Origin: Nucisporomicrobium flavum
GTDB taxonomy: Bacteria > Actinomycetota > Actinomycetes > Mycobacteriales > Micromonosporaceae
DNA: 64,000 nucleotides
Reading direction: 5' to 3'
Assembly: GCF_016464385.1 (NCBI RefSeq)
Contig: NZ_JADMLH010000026.1
Location: 37,942-101,941 of the forward strand
The notes under the pieces were generated by a model. That model saw only the letters and a list, made by a program, of their open reading frames with translations. It searched no databases and was not told the origin of the DNA. Below are positions 1 to 7,445 of this stretch, in pieces. Made by a program: the position numbers and the translations under genes. The number at the start of each line of letters is the position of its first letter. The first letter of the stretch is position 1.

Positions 1-1634
1 GTGGCCGGCGGGTCGTCCGGGACAGTGGCGCCGGTGGACGGGCTGACCGTTGGAGCCCCGGCCGACCTCGTCGGCCGGGGCTCCGGGGAGGGGAAACCGG
101 ATGACTGATCAGGCTCCGGTGCCCGGCTCGTCGGGGAGACCGGCGCGGTGGGATCGGTGGCGGACGGCGGGGATGTGGTGGAGCGCGTGGCCCGCCGTCG
201 TGGACCGTCGGGGGAGGAGCCGGTGTGTGTCGCCCGGGCCGGCCGTACCGCATGAGGGGTTGTCGACGCTCGCACCCGGGTCACCGCGCGGGCACACGCC
301 ACACCGTCGACGGCGAAGCCGTCGGGCACCTCGTCGCTGTGCGCGTCGACGGTGCCGGAGAGGGACATGGTGACGGTGCCGCCGGGAGCCACCGGCTGGG
401 CGGCCTTGATGCGTACGGTGCCGCGGTGTTGCGTCCACGTCCCGCCGGAGGTCTCGGCGACCTGCTGCCCGTCCGGCACCATGAACCGCAACGTCCAGTG
501 CCGCATCGTGCGCTCGCCGGTGTTCGTCATGCGCAACCGTGCGGTGAACGAACCGGCGCCGTCGCGGCGGCCGGTGTACTCGGCGGCGCACGACGGAACC
601 GCGGCCGTCCGGTCCTGCGCCGGCATGTCGGCCTCAGCAACGTCGCGTGGCGATCCCGAGCCGGGTAGCTGCACGGCCAGCAGCCCGGCTGCCACGAGGA
701 CGGGCGCCGCCACCGTCACCGCCATCTTGCGCGACAGCGCCGGGCGCCGGTGCGCGACAGTGGCCGCCATGCCGTGGGCCTGGGCGGCGATCGCCGGAAC
801 GCCGCGTCGCAGGACCTGCCGTCCCTCGGCGGCGAGCGCCAGCACGGTCGCGGCCTGCTCGGCCGACGGACGGTGTTGCGGGGCTGCCGCGAGACACCGG
901 TGGTAGAGACGGGTCACGTCGGCAGGAAGGCTGGGTGCTTCCGGCAGCTCCGGCACGGGAATGCGGCGGCGCTGGGCCAGAACCTCGTCCACGCCCGTCA
1001 GGCGCCACGGCGGGCGGCCGGTGAGGCATTCGTACAGCAGCAGGCCGAGGCCGTACACGTCGCCGGCCGGCAGTGCCTCGCCTTGGTGCAGCTGTTCCGG
1101 CGGTAGGTAGGCCGGCGTGCCCCAGATGCGTCCCGCCGCGTCGGTCGGCCGGTCGCCGGCGGCCGCGCACACGCCGAAGTCCACCACCTTCGCCCCGGCG
1201 GACGTCAGCATCACGTTGCCCGGCTTGACGTCGCGGTGCACGAGGCCGATGCCGTGTGCGGCCGCCAGAGCGCTCGCCACCTCGGCGCCCAGAGCGGCGG
1301 CATCCGGCCACTCCATCGGCCCGTCGCGTGCGATTCGCTGTGCCACGGTGGACCCGGGAACGTATTCCATGACGATGTACGGCTGGATGGCGTCCCCGAC
1401 GGCCTCCTCGCCGTAGTCGTAGACCGCCGCAATGTGCGGATGACACAGCTTCGCCGCCGCTCGCGCCTCCCGGCGGATCAGGTCACCCGGCACGGCATCG
1501 GTGGTGAGACCGGGGCTGAGGAGCTTGACGGCCACCGTACGGTCCAGGACCAGATCATCGGCCCGCCACACCGCGGCCATGCCGCCCTTGCCGATCGGCG
1601 TGACGAGCCGGTACCGGTCAGCCAGGACATGCAC
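1..1634 (-). CDS. Ser/Thr protein kinase with extracellular CBM2-like domain (C-terminus cut by window edge)
   Basis: Membrane-anchored Hanks-type kinase. The N-terminal catalytic domain shows the glycine loop IGKGGMAAVW, the lysine motif VAVKLL, the catalytic loop HRDVKPGN (about residue 130), DFG and GTPAYLPPEQ. A hydrophobic segment near residues 300-320 is followed by a stretch resembling a CBM2/cellulose-binding fold (SCAAEYTGRRDGAGSF, then RLRMTNTG), then a Pro/Ser/Thr-rich tail that runs off the left edge without a stop. The GTG start at 1634 was chosen because GGAGGGGG lies about 9 bases upstream and the kinase domain starts at once. A SigB-like promoter precedes it. The kinase is certain. 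The outer domain could bind cell-wall or secreted glycans, which is inference. Confidence 0.9.
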   Translation of the reverse strand, partial: MHVLADRYRLVTPIGKGGMAAVWRADDLVLDRTVAVKLLSPGLTTDAVPGDLIRREARAAAKLCHPHIAAVYDYGEEAVGDAIQPYIVMEYVPGSTVAQRIARDGPMEWPDAAALGAEVASALAAAHGIGLVHRDVKPGNVMLTSAGAKVVDFGVCAAAGDRPTDAAGRIWGTPAYLPPEQLHQGEALPAGDVYGLGLLLYECLTGRPPWRLTGVDEVLAQRRRIPVPELPEAPSLPADVTRLYHRCLAAAPQHRPSAEQAATVLALAAEGRQVLRRGVPAIAAQAHGMAATVAHRRPALSRKMAVTVAAPVLVAAGLLAVQLPGSGSPRDVAEADMPAQDRTAAVPSCAAEYTGRRDGAGSFTARLRMTNTGERTMRHWTLRFMVPDGQQVAETSGGTWTQHRGTVRIKAAQPVAPGGTVTMSLSGTVDAHSDEVPDGFAVDGVACARAVTRVRASTTPHAVRPARATHTGSSPDGPRRRATRSTTSPPSATDPTAPVSPTSRAPEPDQSSGFPSPEPRPTRSAGAPTVSPSTGATVPDDPPA

Positions 1635-1675
1635 GCTTCTACCCCCTCCGTCGGACCGTTCCGGCCCGCGGGGCC

Positions 1676-1700
1676 GTACCCGGGAGCTGGATCCGGAAAC
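1676..1700 (-). promoter_or_regulatory. SigB/SigF-like promoter for the kinase
   Basis: On the minus strand GTTTC, 14 bases, GGGTAC, about 40 bases upstream of the kinase start. It matches the actinobacterial SigB/SigF-type pattern found repeatedly in this window. Confidence 0.5.
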
Positions 1701-1776
1701 GACCGGAGCTGCGTCACGGTGGCTGCCGCCGGGTACGCGCGTCGTCATGCGAACCGCTCATCGAGGAGGAGACGAA

Positions 1777-2766
1777 GTGGCTGAGCGTCGAACAGCTGTG
1801 GTGACCGGCGGATCCGCGGGTGTGGGCCGCGCCGTCGTCCGGGAGCTGGCCGGGCACGGGTGGGATGTCGCGGTGCTCGCCCGGGGCCGTGCCGGGCTCG
1901 ACGGCGCGGTCAAGGATGTCGAGACCGCCGGCGGCCGCGGCCTGGCCGTGCCGACCGACGTGGCCGATCTGGCGCAGGTCCGGTCGGCGGCCGCCGCGGT
2001 CGAGCGCGAGCTCGGGCCGATCGACCTGTGGGTGAACGACGCGTTCGCCGGGGACCTGCGGTACTTCTGGGAGATCCCCGAGCAGGAGTACCGGCGGATC
2101 ACCGAGGTCACGTACTTCGGTCAGGTGAACGGCACGCGGGTGGCGCTCGAGCACATGCGTCCGCGTGACCGCGGAGTGATCGTGCAGGTGGGCAGCGCGC
2201 TGGGGTTCCGCGGCATCCCCCTGCAGGCGGCGTACTGCGGGGCGAAGCACGCGGTCAAGGGGTTCACCGAGAGCGTGATCACGGAGCTGAAGCACTGCGG
2301 CAGCGCGGTCAAGGTCTGCATGGTGCAGCTTCCCGGGGTCAACACCGTCCAGTTCGACTGGAACGCGACGAGTTTCGACGAGCACCCGCAACCCGTACCG
2401 CCGGTGTTCCAGCCGGAGATCGCCGCGCGAGCGGTCCGTTTCCTGGCCGAACACCCGAGGCGGAACATGTGGGTCGGGGTCTCCACGGCGTACACGATCC
2501 TCGGTAACCGGGTCGCGCCGTGGTTCCTGGACTGGTACATGGCCCGCAAGACGGTGGGCGGCCAGCTCACGGCGGCGCAGGGCCCACGGTACGGGAGCAA
2601 CGTCTTCGAGCCGCGCGACGACGAAGCGGACCGGGGCGCGCACGGCATGTTCGACGCCAAGGCGAAGTCACGCGACATGTGGTCGTGGACGTCGATGCAC
2701 CGGAAGGCGCTCGCCGGCGCGGCTGCCGTGGCCCTCGCCGGTCTCGGCCTCGCGCGGCGCCGCTGA
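1777..2766 (+). CDS. SDR-family oxidoreductase with C-terminal membrane anchor
   Basis: Short-chain dehydrogenase/reductase of 329 aa. It has the nucleotide-binding motif TGGSAGVG (residues 10-17) and the catalytic triad Ser140 (GSALG), Tyr153 and Lys157 (YCGAK). The usual NNAG motif reads NDAF, a variant seen in a subgroup of large actinobacterial SDRs. After the Rossmann core come about 80 extra residues and a hydrophobic C-terminal helix ending LGLARRR, which probably tethers the enzyme to the membrane. The GTG at 1777 follows GAGGAGGA at good spacing. An in-frame ATG at 1747 is the alternative. The substrate is unknown. It is divergent from the kinase, and a weak GGGTAC box lies at 1731-1736. 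Confidence 0.85.
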   Translation: MAERRTAVVTGGSAGVGRAVVRELAGHGWDVAVLARGRAGLDGAVKDVETAGGRGLAVPTDVADLAQVRSAAAAVERELGPIDLWVNDAFAGDLRYFWEIPEQEYRRITEVTYFGQVNGTRVALEHMRPRDRGVIVQVGSALGFRGIPLQAAYCGAKHAVKGFTESVITELKHCGSAVKVCMVQLPGVNTVQFDWNATSFDEHPQPVPPVFQPEIAARAVRFLAEHPRRNMWVGVSTAYTILGNRVAPWFLDWYMARKTVGGQLTAAQGPRYGSNVFEPRDDEADRGAHGMFDAKAKSRDMWSWTSMHRKALAGAAAVALAGLGLARRR

Positions 2767-2772
2767 TCCGCC

Positions 2773-4962
2773 TCAGCGCAGCCGGCTGGGCCACCCACTG
2801 GCTCGGCCGAGCAGCGCCAGCATCGCCGGCACCAGCAGCGACCGGACGAGGACGGCGTCGATCAGGACGCCGAGCGACATCGCGAAAGCGATCTCCCGGA
2901 ACGGGCGCAGCGGCACCACCGCCAGCAGGGCGAAGGTGGCCGCGAGCGTGACCGCCGCGGTGGTCACGGTCCGCGAGGAGGGCGGTACGACCGCAACCAG
3001 CGCCTCCCGCAGCGGGCGCCGCCGAGCCTCCTGCCACACGTGACCCACCGTGAAGATCGTGTAGTCCGACCCGAGCGCGACGAGCAGCACCGCGACGGCG
3101 AACGGCACATAGAACGTCAGCCCGTCATGGCCCAGGACGGTGTCGAACAACCACGTCGTGATCCCGAGGGCCGACCCGAGCGCGAGCACGTTCATCCCCA
3201 GCAGCAGCACCGGCGCCACGAGCGCCCGCAGGAAGAACATCACCATCAGCAGATTGACGAGCAGCGTGGCCACCACGATGCGCTCGAGGTCGTCGGTGGT
3301 CTGCCGGACCACCATCTCGCCGATCGCCGTGTCGCCCGCCAGGTCGGCGGTCACATCGGAAAGCCCGGCGGCGCTCAGCAGCGCCGGCAGATCGGTACGT
3401 AGCGCCGCGAGCGTGTCGATCGCCGTCGCTCCCAGCGGCGCGCTGTCGAAGACTATGAGGTAACGGGCGGCGTCCCCGTCCCGGGCCAGCACCAACCCCA
3501 CCGCCTCGCGAGACGGCTGGTCGGCCGGGCCGATGACACCCGCCACACCGGAGCGCCCGCCGAGCATCCGTTGCAGGCGTGCTAGCGCTTCGCGTTGCTG
3601 CGCCACGTCCTTGCCCTGCACGAGCAGCACGGTGGGCGACACGATGCCGTCGGCGAATCCCGCCCGGGCGGCCGCCGCCGCCCGGCTGACCTCGTTGTCA
3701 GCGGGTAGCGACGGAACGAACGACAGGCCGATGTCCATGTTCCGCACCGGCAGGGCGGCGGCCGTGAGCACGACAAGTCCGGCCAGCAGGACGGGCAGGG
3801 CGATCCGGGGCCGGACGAGCCGGCGGATGCGGCGCCGGCGCCGGTCCAGCGCCGTACGGGCGAGGCGTCCGGTGGTGATCCTGCCCCCGCCCGGCCAGAA
3901 GAGGGCGGGCCCCAGGATGGCCAGCAGGGCCGGTACCAGCGTGGTCGCCACCGCCATACCGACCAGGACGGCCAGGGCCATGCCGGGTCCGAAGGCCCGG
4001 AACAGGGCCGACTCGGCCACGACCAGCACGCCGGTGCCGCACGCCACGGTCAGCCCTGCGACGGCGACGATGGGGCCGGTGCTGCGGGTGGCCCGGCGGG
4101 CGGCCGCCAGCCGGTCGTGGTCGGCCAGCTCGCGGCGCAGCGCGAACAGGTAGAAGATCATGTAGTCGGTGACCACGCCGAGCAGGAGCGCGACCAGCAG
4201 CGGTTCGACCTCGCTGGGGATGTCGACGTGCAGCGCCGCGCCGGCCATCGCGGCGACCTGGAGCGTGACCCGGACGGCCACCCCGGCAGTGATCAACGTG
4301 AGCAGGGGTGCCACCAGGGAACGGAAGGCCGCCGCGACGATCAGGAGGACGGCCGCGAGGGTCGCGAGCTCGACGGTGGGCAGGGACCGGCCCACCACCT
4401 CGCCCTGCTCGACCCGCGCCGGGACGGTTCCCGTGACGCCCACGACGTGGTCCTCCGGGCCGAAGTGGCGTTCGGCGAAGGTCTGCGCCGCGCGGAACTG
4501 CGCGGAGAAGCCGACGTCCGGCGGGATGAAGAGCAGCGTCATGATGGTGGTGCCGCTCTCCCGGCTGCCGGGGAACCAGCCGAAGCTGTTGGGTACGGGG
4601 ATCGCACCGAGGATCGGTCCCGTGTCGTCGTACTGCTGCTGGGTCACGGCGGCTGCCCGGGCCACCGCCTCGGCCTGGGTGAGGTTCGTCAGACCCGCCG
4701 GATCGCGCTGGACCACGGCCACCCTGCTGAGCAGGGGAAAACCGAAGCGTTCGAACGACTGCAGCTCGGTCTGGATCGGCGGGCTGTCCGCGGACACGAA
4801 GCCGTCCACACCGCCGCCTGCGGACGGCACACCGGTTGCCGTCAGAGCGAGCACGGCCCAGACGGCCACGACGATCCACCGGGCGCGGATCAGGCGCCCT
4901 GCGAAGCCCAGCGCCGGCCCGTCCGGTGCATCGGGACGCCGGCTCACGAGCGCACCGGGCAC
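2773..4962 (-). CDS. MMPL/RND-family transporter
   Basis: Membrane protein of 729 aa with the MMPL layout: one N-terminal helix (about 25-45), a periplasmic loop, five helices, a central cytoplasmic part, then a second helix, a loop and five more helices ending LLVPAMLALLG. The SDYTIFTVGH segment late in the protein and VVTDYMIFYLFAL in the first half are the two symmetric MMPL signatures containing Asp-Tyr pairs. Members use the proton gradient to export lipids, glycolipids or drugs; the cargo here cannot be told. It runs tail-to-tail with the SDR (6-bp gap). A weak GGGTAG box on the minus strand at 5031-5036 could serve it. Confidence 0.88.
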   Translation of the reverse strand: MPGALVSRRPDAPDGPALGFAGRLIRARWIVVAVWAVLALTATGVPSAGGGVDGFVSADSPPIQTELQSFERFGFPLLSRVAVVQRDPAGLTNLTQAEAVARAAAVTQQQYDDTGPILGAIPVPNSFGWFPGSRESGTTIMTLLFIPPDVGFSAQFRAAQTFAERHFGPEDHVVGVTGTVPARVEQGEVVGRSLPTVELATLAAVLLIVAAAFRSLVAPLLTLITAGVAVRVTLQVAAMAGAALHVDIPSEVEPLLVALLLGVVTDYMIFYLFALRRELADHDRLAAARRATRSTGPIVAVAGLTVACGTGVLVVAESALFRAFGPGMALAVLVGMAVATTLVPALLAILGPALFWPGGGRITTGRLARTALDRRRRRIRRLVRPRIALPVLLAGLVVLTAAALPVRNMDIGLSFVPSLPADNEVSRAAAAARAGFADGIVSPTVLLVQGKDVAQQREALARLQRMLGGRSGVAGVIGPADQPSREAVGLVLARDGDAARYLIVFDSAPLGATAIDTLAALRTDLPALLSAAGLSDVTADLAGDTAIGEMVVRQTTDDLERIVVATLLVNLLMVMFFLRALVAPVLLLGMNVLALGSALGITTWLFDTVLGHDGLTFYVPFAVAVLLVALGSDYTIFTVGHVWQEARRRPLREALVAVVPPSSRTVTTAAVTLAATFALLAVVPLRPFREIAFAMSLGVLIDAVLVRSLLVPAMLALLGRASGWPSRLR

Positions 4963-5123
4963 GACATGGCGACCTCCGTTCGTCCGGCGGCGCGCCCGGA
5001 AGGGCCAGGCCGCCGGAATCGAGGCCGGTCCTACCCCTCAACGGGCCTGCCTCACACACCGCCACGGCCGCTTGCGGCTTCGCATGCCGGGGTATGGCCG
5101 GGTCCCCGCGGAGAGGACTCGTC

Positions 5124-5501
5124 ATGGCCGACAACGGATCCGGTGCAGGCCGGCGTGCCCGGTGGCTCGTGCCCGTTCTGACTTTCCTTGTCGGCGCCGT
5201 ACTGGGCGCCGCCGTCTTCGCCCTGATCCGGCCGGGCGCGGACGCCGAGCTCTCCGGGCCTGCGCGTGACATCCCGGTCGGCGTCGCACCCAGCGGGGGC
5301 CAGATCACCGTTCCGGCCAGCTGCACTCAGGGTCTGGAGCGGGCTCGCGCAGCACTGGCGGGCGGTGATGAGGCCGCCGGAGCGCTGCGCAGGTTGCAGA
5401 CCGCGAAGTTGCAGAGAATCTTGAACGATCTTCAGCACGCGCAGACCGACGTCGACCGCCTCGCCGAGCAATGCCGTCAGGAGAGCCGGAGCAGCAGGTG
5501 A
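5124..5501 (+). CDS. Small single-pass membrane protein, unknown function
   Basis: Protein of 125 aa. Basic N-terminus, one transmembrane helix at about residues 14-34 (LVPVLTFLVGAVLGAAVFAL), then an outside segment with two cysteines and a helical C-terminal half rich in Leu, Arg, Gln and Ala that looks able to form a coiled coil. The ATG at 5124 was chosen because GAGAGGA sits 7 bases upstream. No family recognised. It overlaps nothing and is convergent with the next minus-strand gene. Confidence 0.7.
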   Translation: MADNGSGAGRRARWLVPVLTFLVGAVLGAAVFALIRPGADAELSGPARDIPVGVAPSGGQITVPASCTQGLERARAALAGGDEAAGALRRLQTAKLQRILNDLQHAQTDVDRLAEQCRQESRSSR

Positions 5502-5510
5502 GGCGCGCGG

Positions 5511-5864
5511 TCAGCTGCCGGACCGGGCACCGGAGACAGTCGGCCGGAGCCGTCCGAGCACCGTACCCGCGGCGCGCCGGGCGTTGGCGTAGCTGATCCG
5601 GCAGAGGCCGGCGTCACGGTGCACGGCAGGCGACTCGGCCACAACGGAACCGTCCGCAGCGTGCAGGAGCCAGCGGAAGTGCATGGTTTCGTCGCGGACG
5701 ACCTCCAGCTCGCCTGCTCCCTCCCGTAACTGCGCGACCGCCTCCGGCCAGGGCGGCCGGTCCCGTCCGCCGGCCTCGTGGGCGAGCACGTCAGCCCTGG
5801 ACGAGGTCCGGACGACGAGTCGCCATCGGCTCGCGTCATCGCGGCGTGTCTCCAGCCTGATCAT
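5511..5864 (-). CDS. Small cytoplasmic protein, weakly DUF1508/YegP-like
   Basis: Protein of 117 aa, no signal or membrane segment. The middle reads HFRWLLHAADGSVVAES, resembling the FRWRLKAANGEVIATS repeat core of YegP/DUF1508 proteins, though only one repeat is evident. The preceding half (RLETRRDDASRWRLVVR) could be a degenerate first repeat. A clear SigB-like promoter lies upstream (5902-5927, minus). Function unknown; the stress link is inferred from the promoter. Confidence 0.65.
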   Translation of the reverse strand: MIRLETRRDDASRWRLVVRTSSRADVLAHEAGGRDRPPWPEAVAQLREGAGELEVVRDETMHFRWLLHAADGSVVAESPAVHRDAGLCRISYANARRAAGTVLGRLRPTVSGARSGS

Positions 5865-5901
5865 GGTCCCTCCCGGTTGTCGTGCGGGCTTCGTGCCGCG
5901 C

Positions 5902-5927
5902 CTACCCGAGAGGCAGACGGCGGAAAC
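5902..5927 (-). promoter_or_regulatory. SigB/SigF-like promoter
   Basis: Minus strand GTTTC, 15 bases, GGGTAG, about 38 bases upstream of the gene ending at 5511. Confidence 0.5.
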
Positions 5928-5957
5928 GACGGCCGACCCGGCGAACGGTCAACAAAT

Positions 5958-5974
5958 CGTCATGCAGCCGTCAC
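5958..5974 (+). promoter_or_regulatory. 11-bp direct repeat (site A): CGTCAT-N5-CGTCAC
   Basis: GTCA cores at 5959 and 5970. Points toward the lipoprotein gene whose ATG is 70 bases away. One of a family of such repeats in the window; the likely reader is an OmpR/PhoB-family regulator. Confidence 0.5.
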
Positions 5975-6043
5975 AGAAACGGCGGTTGTCCCGGGCATCG
6001 ACATCCGCCTTTCCATCGATTGACTCCGAAGAGGGTGACCATC

Positions 6044-6733
6044 ATGAACGTGCACAGGCTCGTGCTCTCAGCGGTCCTGCTGACCGGTGCCGCAGCATGC
6101 AGCGACGACAGCGGGAACACTCCGTCGGCGAGCGGCGGCACCACCGCGCCGGCCACGTCGAGCTCACCGGCGGCCGAACCCTCCGTGCCCCCGAGCGCCC
6201 CCGCCGGTACGGCGCCGTCCTGCGTCACCGGCCGGTGGCGGGCGACCGGGGTCGCGTCGACCGGCGACCTGGGCGACGTGCGGGGCCGCATCGCGGGCGG
6301 GACGGGCACCGTGCTGACCGTGGGCGACGACGGCCGGACCGAGGTGGACTTCAAGGCCTCCCGGCCGCTGACTTTCACCGCCGAGGCCGCCGGAGCCGAC
6401 GTCCGTGGCCAGGTTGCCTACAAGGGCTCGTTCCGGGGCGCCGTGGCGTTCCAGGGGGACAACGGCACGGGCCGGTGGGATCCGCAGGGAAAGATCAGCT
6501 GGAGTGATCTCAGCGCGACCGTACGGCTCGACAAGCCGTTCGACGTGACGCTGCTGGACGACGTGAGCCTCGCCGACATCGACCGTGACGCCCTCCCGGG
6601 CGCCAGCGGCGCCGTCGACGTGCAGCCGATCCTGCGCGGCGGGACGTACGAGTGCCAGGGGGAGACGCTGCGGTTGCGGACGCGTGCCAACGGCCCGGAC
6701 CTGACGTGGACCTTCGCCCGGGCGAGCCGCTGA
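6044..6733 (+). CDS. Secreted lipoprotein, unknown function
   Basis: 229 aa with a lipoprotein signal: MNVHRL, a hydrophobic core and lipobox TGAAAC (Cys19), then a Ser/Thr/Pro/Ala linker of about 35 residues. The folded part (about 60-229) is beta-rich with many short Gly/Asp turns and one cysteine pair (SCVTGRW near the start, YECQGE near the end). No family name recognised. The ATG at 6044 is preceded by GAGGGTG. Direct repeat site A lies upstream, suggesting control by the same regulator as the STAS and PRC genes. Confidence 0.75.
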   Translation: MNVHRLVLSAVLLTGAAACSDDSGNTPSASGGTTAPATSSSPAAEPSVPPSAPAGTAPSCVTGRWRATGVASTGDLGDVRGRIAGGTGTVLTVGDDGRTEVDFKASRPLTFTAEAAGADVRGQVAYKGSFRGAVAFQGDNGTGRWDPQGKISWSDLSATVRLDKPFDVTLLDDVSLADIDRDALPGASGAVDVQPILRGGTYECQGETLRLRTRANGPDLTWTFARASR

Positions 6734-6785
6734 CGAACGACCGCCCGAACATGAGGTGGACGCGACGTCAGGCGTCCGATCCAGC

Positions 6786-6811
6786 GATTTCACCGCTGGG
6801 CTTCCGGGTAG
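6786..6811 (+). promoter_or_regulatory. SigB/SigF-like promoter for the YflT-like gene
   Basis: GATTT, 15 bases, GGGTAG, ending 33 bases before the ATG at 6845. The -35 lies within a small inverted repeat CAGCG...CGCTG (6784-6800). Confidence 0.45.
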
Positions 6812-6844
6812 GGCTGCCGCTTCGTACCGATGAGGGAGGCGACG

Positions 6845-7336
6845 ATGACCATCCACGACCATCAGCCTGCACGCAGCGCGGCCCAGCTGGGGGTGGCCCA
6901 GCGGGTGATCGCGGTGCACGAGGATCACGCCGAGGCCGAGCGCACCGTCCAGGCTCTCGCCGAGGCCGGGATCCCGGCAGGCCGCACGAGCATCGTGGGC
7001 CGCGGCCTCACTTTCGCCGACCGGGGGACCGGGCGGTTGTCGACCGGGGAGGTGACGGCTCGGGGGGCGGTGTCCGGTCTGATCGTCGGCGCCCTGACGG
7101 GATGGCTTCTCGGGCTCTTCGATCTGGTGACGTCGTCGGTGTCGACGTGGTGGCTGGTCGTCAACGCCGCCGCGCTGGGCGCCGTGCTGGGCGCGACCAT
7201 CGCCCTGGTGGGCTATGCCGCCACCCGTGGGCGTCGGTCCTTCTCCACCCCGCCGACGCTGACGGCGTCCCACTACGACGTGCTCGTCGACGCTGATCTG
7301 GCCGATCACGCGGTCCGGGTGCTCACCGAGCGGTGA
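6845..7336 (+). CDS. YflT/GSP17M-like general stress membrane protein
   Basis: 163 aa. The N-terminal region (VIAVHEDHAEAERTVQALAEAG, then TSIVGRGL) matches the alpha/beta fold of the general stress protein 17M/YflT family. It is followed by two transmembrane helices with glycine zippers (GLIVGALTGWLLGLF and AALGAVLGATIALVGYAA) and a short C-terminal beta/alpha end. The ATG at 6845 was preferred to 6830 because GGGAGG precedes it by 6 bases. The SigB-like promoter upstream fits a general-stress gene. Exact function is unknown for the whole family. Confidence 0.7.
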   Translation: MTIHDHQPARSAAQLGVAQRVIAVHEDHAEAERTVQALAEAGIPAGRTSIVGRGLTFADRGTGRLSTGEVTARGAVSGLIVGALTGWLLGLFDLVTSSVSTWWLVVNAAALGAVLGATIALVGYAATRGRRSFSTPPTLTASHYDVLVDADLADHAVRVLTER

Positions 7337-7361
7337 GGCGGCGCGGGCTTCCGGGACGGCC

Positions 7362-7386
7362 GTTTGCCCGGCGCGCGCCCGGGTAG
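7362..7386 (+). promoter_or_regulatory. SigB/SigF-like promoter for poxB
   Basis: GTTTG, 14 bases, GGGTAG, ending 59 bases upstream of the poxB ATG. Confidence 0.55.
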
Positions 7387-7445
7387 GTGCGCCGCCGGCC
7401 GGTCGTCGTACCGGATGTCGACCGTCGTGACGGAAGGGGTTACCC

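Noticed and set aside
1713..1736. SigB-like promoter for the SDR gene
   Set aside because: The -10 GGGTAC is fine but the -35 (GTCAC) is poor; kept only as a remark in the SDR entry.
5031..5058. SigB-like promoter for the MMPL gene
   Set aside because: GGGTAG is present on the minus strand but no GTTT-type -35 lies at the right distance.
4836..5123. Upstream extension of the small membrane protein frame
   Set aside because: Overlaps the MMPL start region and has shadow-like composition; the ATG at 5124 has a good ribosome site.
6784..6800. Inverted repeat CAGCG...CGCTG as a terminator of the lipoprotein gene
   Set aside because: The stem is only 5 bp and overlaps the promoter of the next gene; it is more likely incidental or an operator.
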